DNA from: an uncultured Campylobacter sp.
GTDB taxonomy: Bacteria; Campylobacterota; Campylobacteria; Campylobacterales; Campylobacteraceae
Direction: 5' to 3'
DNA: 24,573 nt
Assembly: GCF_938045595.1 (NCBI RefSeq)
Contig: NZ_CALIBB010000252.1
Coordinates: 1-24,573 of the forward strand
The position numbers and the translations under genes are program-made. The notes under the pieces are model-generated. The model was not told the origin of the DNA. It saw nothing but the letters and a program-made list of their open reading frames with translations, and made no database searches. Shown in pieces: positions 16,413-24,484 of this stretch. Numbering within the stretch: the first letter of the stretch is position 1; each line of letters starts with the position of its first letter.

Positions 16413-16952
16413 TCACCAATAAATTTTAATCGAGCTAAGCTTATCGCCAGCATAAATTGCAATTACCATCTTTTTTACCCCTTCCTCTTCTTTGATAAAA
16501 AGCTCGGCACGCTCGCCGTTTTCTAGGGTAAAGACATACGTATCACTCTTTTTTACGTATGCTCTCTCCGTAAATTTATCAAAAATTTCAGACAAAATAT
16601 AATTGATCTTAGGCGTGCGTATATAGCTAATATCCACGCCATCGCAAAGTGCCAAATAAAGCATCTTTTTTTGAAAAATTATAGTCGAATAAAGAGAAGC
16701 ATTCTCGCGAGCTTCTTTCGTCTTATAAAGCATCACCGTAGGCACGACGAGCTCATTTACTTTATCCATCTTGAGGCACGCTTTAGCATACATATTTGCA
16801 AGTGCCTCGCTCTGCTCCTCGATGAATAAATTTCGCACGCTTTCTTGGCAGATACGGTTATACTGACCAATCTGATCCCAGTTGCGCACGTCATCGGCAC
16901 TAACTGCAAATAACGACGCGATCGCAAAAGCTAAAATATATAAAATTTTCAT
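16413..16952 (-). CDS. Small exported protein of the transformation operon (179 aa)
   Basis: The protein starts with a signal peptide (MKILYILAFAIASLFAVSA, cleavage probably before DDV), so it should be periplasmic or envelope-attached. The mature part has cysteines at CQES, KACLK and ALCDG and a charged C-terminus ending SSIKIYW. I recognise no domain. Its ATG overlaps the stop of the preceding TPR gene by four bases (ATGA), and its stop is directly before ctsE, so it is built into the operon. In C. jejuni the membrane protein gene ctsX lies between ctsP and ctsE; this gene or its 335-aa neighbour may correspond to it, which I cannot decide from sequence alone. A role in the envelope part of the uptake machine is inferred from position. 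Confidence 0.75.
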   Translation of the reverse strand: MKILYILAFAIASLFAVSADDVRNWDQIGQYNRICQESVRNLFIEEQSEALANMYAKACLKMDKVNELVVPTVMLYKTKEARENASLYSTIIFQKKMLYLALCDGVDISYIRTPKINYILSEIFDKFTERAYVKKSDTYVFTLENGERAELFIKEEEGVKKMVIAIYAGDKLSSIKIYW

Positions 16953-17956
16953 AGTTTATCGCTTCTTATCTTTGAAATGAGGTTAGAAATTTCACTATTT
17001 TTCGCCTTTGCGTTAAAGGTCTCAAGAGCGTAAAGCGCGTCTTCTTTACGACCCTTTTTATAATTGGCTTTGGCAAAAATTATCCAGCTGGCGACGTTGT
17101 CCTTATCAAGCTCATTTGACGTAAGAGCCCATTTAATCGCATTATCGTAGTCTTTCTTATTATACGCTTCTTCGGCTAGCGATAGCGAATACTCAATCTT
17201 ATTCGTCGCGTAAAATTTGCTCTCCAAGCTCTGCTTATCTTCGCTTAAATTTGAAGTTTTTATCTCAATTCTAGAACTTAGCGGAGCGCTACTTGCGGTA
17301 TTTGTAGAACCTCCAGAGAAATTTGATTTAGGCGGCAATGGAGCACGCCCAAAATCTATAACCTCGTTTTTAGGCGGCTGATTTGCAAAAGCTGCGTTAT
17401 TGGCATTAGGTACGTTAAACGTAGGAGCATTTTGATTACCAAAATTCTGTCCGCCAAAATTTTGACCGCCGAAATTTTGCGCCTGAGCCTGCCCGCCATA
17501 GTTTCCGCCATTTTCGTAATTATTGGTTATCTTAAACCCACCGGAATCCTCGCTGGATAGCACACCCACGTCGTTTAAATTTAAGCTTGGGCGTTCCTTT
17601 TCGTGTTTAGAGGCGCGGGCAACTTTCGGCGCGCTAATGTTGTAATCCTCTTTGGAGATATTATTTTGCACTGCAAGATCTGCCGCCTGCTGTTCGGCAT
17701 CACTAGCAGAATTTGTAGCACCACCCTTGTCCTCAATATTTTGATTGATACTTGCCATACTGACGCTATCGCTATCTTTAAGCAGCCAAAATATCGCTCC
17801 GATCGCAACCGAGATCAATATCAAAAGCCCCAAAATCGTCTTGTCAAATCTCAATACGAAATTCGGCTTAGATTTCAAAAAGGAAAACTGCTTTCTGTTT
17901 TTGTTATACTCTTCCCATTTTTTTTCAAGTTCGTTTACTTCGTAAAATTCAAGCAT
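16949..17956 (-). CDS. TPR-containing inner-membrane protein of the transformation operon
   Basis: This 335-aa protein has a short charged cytosolic head (ELEKKWEEYNKNRKQFSFLK), one transmembrane helix at about 39-58, then a long low-complexity periplasmic linker rich in Asn, Gly, Gln and Ala. The linker holds a tandem NFGGQ motif at about 161-173. The C-terminus (about 252-320) forms TPR helices: AEEAYNKKDYDNAIKWALTS followed by DNVASWIIFAKANYKKGRKEDALYALE. The layout recalls small inner-membrane partners of secretion ATPases such as GspB/GspC-type proteins, and annotated campylobacterial 'CDC27-like' proteins. Its ATG overlaps the ctsP stop by eight bases. It probably links the ExeA-like ATPase CtsP to periplasmic parts of the machine; this is inferred. 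It may be the counterpart of C. jejuni CtsX. Confidence 0.8.
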   Translation of the reverse strand: MLEFYEVNELEKKWEEYNKNRKQFSFLKSKPNFVLRFDKTILGLLILISVAIGAIFWLLKDSDSVSMASINQNIEDKGGATNSASDAEQQAADLAVQNNISKEDYNISAPKVARASKHEKERPSLNLNDVGVLSSEDSGGFKITNNYENGGNYGGQAQAQNFGGQNFGGQNFGNQNAPTFNVPNANNAAFANQPPKNEVIDFGRAPLPPKSNFSGGSTNTASSAPLSSRIEIKTSNLSEDKQSLESKFYATNKIEYSLSLAEEAYNKKDYDNAIKWALTSNELDKDNVASWIIFAKANYKKGRKEDALYALETFNAKAKNSEISNLISKIRSDKL

Positions 17957-18779
17957 TTATTATCCCCGAGCCTATCGCTGCCATCTCTATAATTTTATTA
18001 TTAATCTGCGAAAAACTAATTTCCGTAGGTTTATTTACCTCGTAATACTCAAAAAGCTCATACATCTTATACATAAGCTTGTTGATATTTCTCATATTGC
18101 CGTCCGTTAAATTTAAAATCATATCAAAATTATCGTCGCTAAACATAAAATAGTATTGTTGAAAGCCATGAAGCACAAGCTTTTTTTCAATATACAGCTT
18201 GACTTCGCCTAAATTTGAATTAGGAAGCTCAATGCTCTCCCAAATTCTGGTTTTAAAATAATCCTTTGCGAGGCGATCTTCCTCGTCAGTCTTATGCACT
18301 GTAAATAAAAATTTAAATAATCTAGTATCTGCCATAAGACGAATTTTTTCTATCAAATTTCCAGGATACAGCTGGGCCTCATCGAGCAAAATAACGACCT
18401 GCTCCACCGCTCCCACATTCGTAGAAATTCCAAATCTCTCTCTATAAACCCGCATAAAATTTTCATAATTATCAATCGGCTCACTAGGAGTTGAATGAAA
18501 AATCTGCGAATAAAGCTCTAAGAAAAATTCTTTCTCATCAAAAAACGGCTGCGGCACAAATACGACTCTTACCTTTTTTTCAAGATCGACCTTGATTTTA
18601 TTAAGCAAAAATGTCTTGCCACAGCCCGGTTTGCCGTAGAAAAGTATAAGTTTTAACGGCTTTTGCAAAGCATTTAAAATTTTATGATAAGCAAGGGTTG
18701 ATTTATCGAGATTAACGAAGTCTGAGACTTCGTTATCCTCGATAAAAATCTCCTTGATCGCCGTATAGTTATTACTCAT
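17949..18779 (-). CDS. ctsP: ExeA/GspA-like AAA ATPase, CtsP
   Basis: This 276-aa protein is a P-loop ATPase with Walker A GKPGCGKT at residues 49-56 and Walker B VVILLDEA at 128-135, preceded by a short targeting region and followed by a small helical lid. The order of motifs and the LDEAQ sequence match the ExeA/GspA/MshM group, which work with secretin assembly or peptidoglycan remodelling in type II secretion. It lacks the C-terminal membrane segment and peptidoglycan-binding domain of full ExeA. Its start overlaps the ctsD stop in an ATGAGTAA arrangement, eight bases, and its end overlaps the next gene similarly. C. jejuni CtsP is a nucleotide-binding protein needed for transformation and located at the same place after ctsD. 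Confidence 0.85.
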   Translation of the reverse strand: MSNNYTAIKEIFIEDNEVSDFVNLDKSTLAYHKILNALQKPLKLILFYGKPGCGKTFLLNKIKVDLEKKVRVVFVPQPFFDEKEFFLELYSQIFHSTPSEPIDNYENFMRVYRERFGISTNVGAVEQVVILLDEAQLYPGNLIEKIRLMADTRLFKFLFTVHKTDEEDRLAKDYFKTRIWESIELPNSNLGEVKLYIEKKLVLHGFQQYYFMFSDDNFDMILNLTDGNMRNINKLMYKMYELFEYYEVNKPTEISFSQINNKIIEMAAIGSGIINA

Positions 18780-20280
18780 TTTCGTAGATGGATTTTGAGT
18801 AACCTAGCTCTTTAAGCGAAGTAGCAAGCGGCGCGCCGGTATTGTCGATGATATGTGGAGTTACTACGAAGATCAGCTCCGACGTGCTCAAAACATCGGC
18901 AGTACTTTTGAAAAGATTTCCGATTAGCGGAATTTCAGCTAGCACAGGCACCCTAGTGTTATCTTTCGACTTAGTTGCACCAATCAAACCGCCTAAAATT
19001 ACAGTATCGCCATCATCTACCCAAACTACACTCGAGAGTTTCTTTTGCAAGGTATCAGGTGCGATATCTCTTCTGCCATTCTCTCTCCTTACATTATCTT
19101 CAGCATATTTAAGAGAACTTAAAGATGGATTGATTCGTAGCATAATCCTATTATCATCTGAAATTTCAGGCAAGATATTCAAAAGAATACCTACAAAGAT
19201 CGAATACTGATCATCCGACTGAGTATCTCCGCCTTGATAATCACCTGTAGTAGTAGATTTCAATACGTAGTTAATGGTATCACCTACGGAGATAATAGCT
19301 GGCTGATTATTCATCGTAGTTACCTTAGGACTAGATATGATTTTGGTTTTGCCCTTAGTCTCTAGGAAGTTAATCAAACCGTCGATATTGAAATTTAGAT
19401 TAGCCCCTATCGTCCAAGTTCCGTGAGTATCGCTAGCCTTTCCTCTATTTCCGTTATCTATGTGATATCCTGAAAGCTTAGTCGGATCTCCACCTACATA
19501 GGTATTAAATCCTAGTTGAAATTTACTCCAATCTATACCGGTGGTGTATTCGTTATTTAGCTCGACAGATATGATATTTACATCTAGCAAGACTTGACGA
19601 CTAAGGCGTTTTTGCATACCGCTTAGATATCTATCGACGCGAGCTATCTGAGACTTCATAGCAGTAACGGTTACTAAACCGGCATTTTGATTTATAATAG
19701 GAGCGACTGCGACGTATTTTTCGGTACCGTTATTTAAAACAGAGGTGATTTCCTCACTAATCTTCTCCCAAAAATCAAATTTCTCTTTGGTAGTGATCTT
19801 ATTATCTTCTTTATTTTCTTTATCGTCACTATCATCCACTTTCGTAGGTGCGGAATCGACAGAAGATTTAGTAACAGCAGTACCTTCTCTAATAGAAGTG
19901 ATGTAATCCACTTTAAAAGTCCTAGTCTCTAGCGCTGAAATTTTTAATATACCATGAGAATACTCATAGCTTAGATTATTCTCTTTTATGAGTAGATCTA
20001 AAACTTCGCGTAAAGAAAGGTCTTTGATACTTACGCCTTGCAGCGGCTTGCTCATCTCCTCTTGAGCGATAGCGTCTTTTGCTACCACTGAAAAGCGGCA
20101 CATATCGGATAGCTGAGTTAGCATCTCGTTTAGCGTAACGGTATCGTTAATCTTAATATTTAGCGCCTTCCTATCGCAGTTACCTGCAGTTGCGGGAGCG
20201 GCATATAGACTAGTAGCCGTAACAGACAAAGCAAGCATAGCGGCTATGCTAAGCTTTTTACTTATATGTAATAATGACAT
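18772..20280 (-). CDS. ctsD: Secretin (GspD/PilQ/MshL-like) of the DNA-uptake machine, CtsD
   Basis: This 502-aa protein starts with a signal peptide (cleavage near LYA-AP, residue 27). An N-terminal STN/secretin short domain runs about 40-110 (VTLNEMLTQLSDMCRFSVV, LSLREVLDLLIKENNLSYEY), then an N1-like region and the secretin core. The core shows RQVLLDVNIISVELNNEYTTG and ends with TVILGGLIGATKSKDNTRVP, LAEIPLIGNLF and SELIFVVTPHII, the classical secretin signature. It would form the multimeric outer-membrane pore through which a pilus or DNA passes. Similarity is closest to MshL-type secretins. Its ATG lies 23 bases inside the upstream gene and is preceded by AAGGAAG. C. jejuni CtsD is required for transformation. 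No lipobox is seen, so a pilotin may be needed. Confidence 0.92.
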   Translation of the reverse strand: MSLLHISKKLSIAAMLALSVTATSLYAAPATAGNCDRKALNIKINDTVTLNEMLTQLSDMCRFSVVAKDAIAQEEMSKPLQGVSIKDLSLREVLDLLIKENNLSYEYSHGILKISALETRTFKVDYITSIREGTAVTKSSVDSAPTKVDDSDDKENKEDNKITTKEKFDFWEKISEEITSVLNNGTEKYVAVAPIINQNAGLVTVTAMKSQIARVDRYLSGMQKRLSRQVLLDVNIISVELNNEYTTGIDWSKFQLGFNTYVGGDPTKLSGYHIDNGNRGKASDTHGTWTIGANLNFNIDGLINFLETKGKTKIISSPKVTTMNNQPAIISVGDTINYVLKSTTTGDYQGGDTQSDDQYSIFVGILLNILPEISDDNRIMLRINPSLSSLKYAEDNVRRENGRRDIAPDTLQKKLSSVVWVDDGDTVILGGLIGATKSKDNTRVPVLAEIPLIGNLFKSTADVLSTSELIFVVTPHIIDNTGAPLATSLKELGYSKSIYENE

Positions 20281-20686
20281 TTTGACTTCCTTGTTTTAGT
20301 GTTAGTTCGACTTTATTTTCATCGTCGTTGGTAATAATAACGCTATTGCCCGTTATTTGCACGATTTTATATGAGCCTACATATTCGCCCAAACCATACC
20401 ACTTATCGTTTAGCTTAACCTTATCGCCCATAATACCTACTAGCTGATAACCTAGATCCACCTGCTGATTAGCTTCTCTAGGTGCATTAGCTTCTTTAGG
20501 ATAAAACGGATCTTGCAAAGAAGCTATCTGCTCATCGCTAAGACCTACTCTAGGTTTGCTAAGATCATCGAATATCGCATCGTACTTAGCTTTATAGGCT
20601 CCATTACTAGGAGCCACCGTCTGATTATTATCTACAGCAAATAGAGCAGTAGAAAGCAGCAAAGAGCATAAAATTAACTTTTTCAT
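20258..20686 (-). CDS. ctsR: PilP-like exported protein, probable CtsR
   Basis: This 142-aa protein begins with a signal peptide (MKKLILCSLLLSTALFA). The middle carries DEQIASLQDPFYPKEA, the kind of 'DPF' segment found in PilP/MshK-type periplasmic proteins. The C-terminal half forms a small beta-domain (LVGIMGDKVKLNDKWYGLGEYVGSYKIVQI, VELTLKQGSQNVIITYK) like the PilP/GspC homology region that binds secretin N-domains. It lies immediately upstream of the secretin and overlaps it by 23 bases; its ATG shares one base with the stop of the PilO-like gene (TAATG). The name ctsR follows its position next to ctsD in C. jejuni and is less sure than the family call. Confidence 0.75.
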   Translation of the reverse strand: MKKLILCSLLLSTALFAVDNNQTVAPSNGAYKAKYDAIFDDLSKPRVGLSDEQIASLQDPFYPKEANAPREANQQVDLGYQLVGIMGDKVKLNDKWYGLGEYVGSYKIVQITGNSVIITNDDENKVELTLKQGSQNVIITYK

Positions 20687-21339
20687 TAGTAATTTACTCC
20701 CCAGATAGATATACCGATGCTTCCACCGATTTTGCCATTTTTAGTGGCATTGATATCCATCTTATTTACATCTACGATCATCTCCGATTGTTCTATAAGG
20801 TTGATATACCTAAGGACGTTCGAAAATGCTCCTTCAAATTTCACATCTATATCCAGCAAGGCTTCAGGCTGAAAAATTTGTTTGATGCTAGGCTCTCTTC
20901 TATCGCTGTGAATAGCATAAATTTTAATATTGTTATTCTCTGCGATCGTTGAGAGGCTATCCATAAATTTAGCCCAGTTCTTTTCATTATAGGTAAGCTT
21001 TGAAATTTCTTTTAGCTTACCGTCTAGATACTTACGCTCTTCAATAATATTGTTAAGGTTGGTCCTAGCACCATTGAGGATATTGCGTTTATTATCAACG
21101 AAAGCTTTAGGATCACCGCCAAAAAACTCGTTATATTCTCTTTGTGCGCCTTCAAGCTTCGTCGTGGCAGTACTTAGATTTGTTTCGCTCTCCTCTAAAT
21201 ACGGATCCGCATAGTTACTCAAAATAAAGTAAGCTACCACACCTACAAACAACAAAGCTATGTAAAAATAGTTATTTGCACTACTTCCCTTGGAGGCAAA
21301 CCATTGATCAAGTTGATCTAATGAACTTTTCTTTTTCAT
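20686..21339 (-). CDS. PilO-like inner-membrane alignment protein
   Basis: This 217-aa bitopic protein has a short cytosolic tail, one transmembrane helix at about 26-43 (YIALLFVGVVAYFILSNYA), a coiled-coil of about 50-105 residues (ETNLSTATTKLEGAQREYNEF), and a periplasmic alpha/beta domain (NNIKIYAIHSDRREPS, LLDIDVKFEGAFSNVLRYINLIE). This is the layout of PilO/GspM, which pairs with PilN and contacts PilP to couple the inner-membrane motor to the secretin. It starts with ATG one base into the stop of the PilM-PilN-like gene (TAATG), with GGAGGT seven bases upstream. No gene name is assigned; the family call rests on architecture and neighbourhood. Confidence 0.8.
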   Translation of the reverse strand: MKKKSSLDQLDQWFASKGSSANNYFYIALLFVGVVAYFILSNYADPYLEESETNLSTATTKLEGAQREYNEFFGGDPKAFVDNKRNILNGARTNLNNIIEERKYLDGKLKEISKLTYNEKNWAKFMDSLSTIAENNNIKIYAIHSDRREPSIKQIFQPEALLDIDVKFEGAFSNVLRYINLIEQSEMIVDVNKMDINATKNGKIGGSIGISIWGVNY

Positions 21340-22859
21340 TATTTAACCTCCACACTGATGTTGCTATCGTAAAAGACGGTTTTATTACCCTCTTGTAGCG
21401 CGATTGTTTTAGTATCCACGCCATACACCTCTTTTTTACTGATATCCTCTAAAAGCTCGGTCATCTGCTTATCGTTTTTGGTGCGCACCTGAACAGTTAG
21501 AGTCCTATTCTCATCACCGATCCTAACCATATTGCCCTTATTTTTAACGACCATATTGGTTAGCTCAAAAATAGAAACACCCTTCATAGCGTAATTATTT
21601 TTCTTATCTAAGATGGCATTAATTAGTTTGCGCCTGTCATTAAGCTCCTTACCACTCTTAGCAGCCTGGGCATTTACCTCTTTAGTCTCTTTATCCAAAC
21701 GCGCATTTTCGGCTCTAGCAGGAACCATCTGATCTTCTAATCCCTGATATTCGCTAGTTTTATCATTAGCTACCATATTATTATAATAGCCGTAGCCAAA
21801 ATTATACGCAGGATACGCAGCGCCAAGTAGGCAGCCTAACAACATATAGCCTATCAGCTTGCCAGTTGATCTTTGAGTCAAAGGCGGAGGTCTCATAAAC
21901 GGCGAGTAGTTGTGATCGTCATCTTTGGTAACCAAATAATCTTGACCTACCAAGAACATCAAAATATCTAGCTGAGTGAGCGGATAATCTTTTGCGTTGA
22001 TTGCAACGTTAAAATTAAAATCCTTGTATCTTAGCTTTAGATTATTTTCTACAAAAACCTCGATCGCAGGAATTTTACCGATATCCGTTCCGATATAAAC
22101 GTTTTGAATATTGACGTTGTAAATTTTACTAATACCGTTCAACACGTCGTTGATATAGTAAAACATATCGTCAAAAATTTGGATCATATAATCGCGTTCG
22201 GTCGGATTTTCTAAATTTACTCCCTGTTTGGAGAGCAATCTATAAAAGCTCTCTTCATCGACTCTACTACCGACTAGCTCGACATATTTTTCATGCAAGA
22301 ATTTTAGGTTGTATCTTACTTGACGGGATTGAAAATATTCGCCGTTTTGATACACTACCAAAAACGCATCGTCGCGCTGCAAGTAGATGAAGCAGTCGAT
22401 TCCGTCGCGAGTTAGGACGCCTCTATTATACAAGCCCTCGTATAAAAACGGAGCCATAGCCACATAGTCGATGTAGTTCGTCCTAGCGGCGATCGCATCG
22501 AATTCTGAAGTGAGTTTGGCATTATCTACGACGAAGACATTGAAAATTCTATCATCGCCGCCAGCGCCTATTACCTCACTATAAGTGATTTTGTAATCCA
22601 AAGCGGTGTCAAGCCCCAGCTCCTCATACACCTTAACGACGATCGCATCTAAAAGATCCGCGTCCTCTACCGATCTGCTTATCTCAACCGTCGCAGTCAT
22701 TATATCCTTATACGGAATATATGAGACGTAAGTTTCCTTCGCACGATTTGCTTTTGAGAAGTCGTGCTCGAAAACTTCATTCTCACTTAGACCGAATATG
22801 GTTTGCGTGACTTTGTTAATCGCAACAATCGAACTAGCATTTTTACTATTCTTTGCCAT
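21339..22859 (-). CDS. PilM-PilN-like fusion protein of the uptake machine
   Basis: A 506-aa protein starting MAKNSKNASS at ATG 22859, which has GGAG just upstream; the frame is open 22 codons further, into the era stop, but lacks support there. Residues 1-320 form a cytosolic actin-like (PilM/GspL) domain, with SRSVEDADLLDAIVVKVYEE, IDCFIYLQRDDAFLVVYQNGE and VQNVYIGTDIG-like segments. One transmembrane helix follows at about 334-358 (LIGYMLLGCLLGAAYPAYNF), then a coiled coil and a PilN-like ferredoxin domain (VSIFELTNMVVKN, NRTLTVQVRTKN). PilM and PilN are usually separate in type IV pili and fused in type II secretion GspL, so this is GspL-like in layout. It is the first gene of the operon and lies 62 bases after era. 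Confidence 0.8.
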   Translation of the reverse strand: MAKNSKNASSIVAINKVTQTIFGLSENEVFEHDFSKANRAKETYVSYIPYKDIMTATVEISRSVEDADLLDAIVVKVYEELGLDTALDYKITYSEVIGAGGDDRIFNVFVVDNAKLTSEFDAIAARTNYIDYVAMAPFLYEGLYNRGVLTRDGIDCFIYLQRDDAFLVVYQNGEYFQSRQVRYNLKFLHEKYVELVGSRVDEESFYRLLSKQGVNLENPTERDYMIQIFDDMFYYINDVLNGISKIYNVNIQNVYIGTDIGKIPAIEVFVENNLKLRYKDFNFNVAINAKDYPLTQLDILMFLVGQDYLVTKDDDHNYSPFMRPPPLTQRSTGKLIGYMLLGCLLGAAYPAYNFGYGYYNNMVANDKTSEYQGLEDQMVPARAENARLDKETKEVNAQAAKSGKELNDRRKLINAILDKKNNYAMKGVSIFELTNMVVKNKGNMVRIGDENRTLTVQVRTKNDKQMTELLEDISKKEVYGVDTKTIALQEGNKTVFYDSNISVEVK

Positions 22860-22921
22860 AACACTCCACTTCCAAATGAAATTTTCTACGCTGCTAATAC
22901 TAATAGAAATAAAATAAAATG

Positions 22922-23791
22922 TCAATAGATAAAATCGGTTTTTACCCTAAATTCGTCATTTTTCCAGCTTTTTTTTACAAAAACTGTTAATTTTAAGTAA
23001 ATTTTGACCTTAGAAAAATTTGAAATTAACTTTTTGGCTCGAATTCCGATCCGCTTGATCGCCTCGCCGTTTTTGCCGATCAACATCTCTTTGTGGGAAT
23101 TGGTGTCCGTTATGATCCGCGCATATACCGAGATTAGACCGGGTTTTTCCACCACTTTTTCCATCACGACGTCGCTGCAATACGGGATCTCGTCGCTCAT
23201 ACTCTCAAAAATCGCCTCAAGTATGAAGTCGCGATAAATTTCGCGCTCGTTCGTCGCACTTAAAATTTCAGGATCGTAAAAATACTCATGCTCGGGCAAA
23301 ATTTTACAAATTTCGTCCAAAACCTGCTTTTTATAGACCTTTTTTTTGATGCTAACGGGGATTATCGCTTCGAATTTGTCGGTAAATTTTTGATATTGCA
23401 GTAGCTTTTGCACGATCTTTTCGTCATTTGCTTCGTCTATTTTAGTTAAAATCACGATGTGTTTGGTGCCTGCGTTTAAATTTAAAAATTTTTCATATTC
23501 TGCGGTATCGTCGTGCACGGGCGCCAAAAACAGCACCAAATCGCAGCCCTCAATCGCCCCGAGCGCCACTTCGACCATCAGCTTATTCATCAGCTTGGCG
23601 CTTTCGTGCAGCCCCGGCGTGTCCGTGAAAATCACCTGATCTGCGCCGTTCATCGCGATGCCGCTAATCTTGCGGCGCGTGGCATTGATCTTGTGTGAGA
23701 CGAGTGAAATTTTCTCGCCGCAGAGGTAGTTTAACAGCGAGCTCTTGCCCGCATTCGTCCGCCCGATGAGCGTTACAAATCCGCTTTTCAT
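22922..23791 (-). CDS. era: Ribosome-assembly GTPase Era
   Basis: Era is a GTPase that binds 16S rRNA near its 3' end and helps mature the small subunit. This 289-aa protein has G1 GRTNAGKS (10-17), the switch region HKINATRR, G3 DTPG (57-60), and G4 TKID (116-119). The C-terminal KH RNA-binding domain contains [20 protein letters not shown], with a variant IGKNG loop that keeps the expected GxxG. The start is ATG with AAGGAAA upstream. The length is close to the usual 290-300 residues. In C. jejuni era follows hslU and precedes a membrane-protein gene; the same order is kept here with hslU at the window edge and the PilM-PilN-like gene downstream. Confidence 0.96.
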   Translation of the reverse strand: MKSGFVTLIGRTNAGKSSLLNYLCGEKISLVSHKINATRRKISGIAMNGADQVIFTDTPGLHESAKLMNKLMVEVALGAIEGCDLVLFLAPVHDDTAEYEKFLNLNAGTKHIVILTKIDEANDEKIVQKLLQYQKFTDKFEAIIPVSIKKKVYKKQVLDEICKILPEHEYFYDPEILSATNEREIYRDFILEAIFESMSDEIPYCSDVVMEKVVEKPGLISVYARIITDTNSHKEMLIGKNGEAIKRIGIRAKKLISNFSKVKIYLKLTVFVKKSWKNDEFRVKTDFIY

Positions 23792-24484
23792 ATTTTCCTT
23801 AAATCAAAATTTTATCTTAATCTAGCGCCTTCGCGATCTGCACGCGATTACGGCGCTTTATACTCGGCATGTATTTCTCAACTCGCAATTTGCGGTATTC
23901 CTTGCCCGACGCTCATTTTTTCCGCGCGCGGTTACGGCTTTGCTTAAATGCGCTCTTGTTTGAGGTATTTTACTTTGCCGTTGTCACGACGGCGCCTATT
24001 TCCCCTTCGCTCGCCGTCAATTTTAAATCGCGTCAAATTTCATGAGCAAAAACCGCAAACGGTGAAATTTAAAATTTCATTTTCGCGCGCTGCATAAATT
24101 TAATATTTTACGCATTTTATAAACACAATGTGAATTCGGCGTAAATTTAACCGCTACAAACATAAAATTTTACGCCGCCACGAATACGAAACCGACCCCG
24201 ATCTTACGATGTTAAAATTCTACTAAACGAGCCGCGCAGCGAAATTGATCCAACCGGCGCGAGTTAATTTTACAATATAAAAGGTTTGAAATTTCACCCT
24301 TCGCATGCATTCGGTCCTTAAAATCGACGTCGCCAAACAGGGATGGATCTTGCTTTATTTTAGCGCCCGAGCTTTTAAAATTCCTAACGGTGCGCCGTAT
24401 CATACTTAGCTGCGCCGCCGAAGCGATGCTCTAGCCGCACTCAAACGAGCGCTTTAGCTCCGCGGCGGTCGCGAAATTTAAAAA
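23792..24484. other. About 690 bp spacer between hslU and era
   Basis: No convincing gene is seen. A 63-codon frame at 24212-24403 (minus) starts with ATG but lacks a ribosome-binding site and a recognisable domain. The stretch contains AAATTT-type words (24060-24180) and, at 23968-23996, TATTTTACTTTGCCG...CACGACGGCG, which resembles the repeat units of the gene desert near 9342. The era ribosome-binding site (AAGGAAA) is at its left edge. A promoter for era should lie here, but no clear -10 box stands out. Confidence 0.5.

Noticed and set aside
22860..22925. N-terminal extension of the PilM-PilN-like protein into the era stop
   Set aside because: The added 22 residues lack a ribosome-binding site, while ATG 22859 has GGAG at good distance and a typical start.
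24212..24403. 63-codon minus-strand frame upstream of era
   Set aside because: No ribosome-binding site, no domain, and codons run through AT-rich spacer words; kept only as a remark in the spacer entry.
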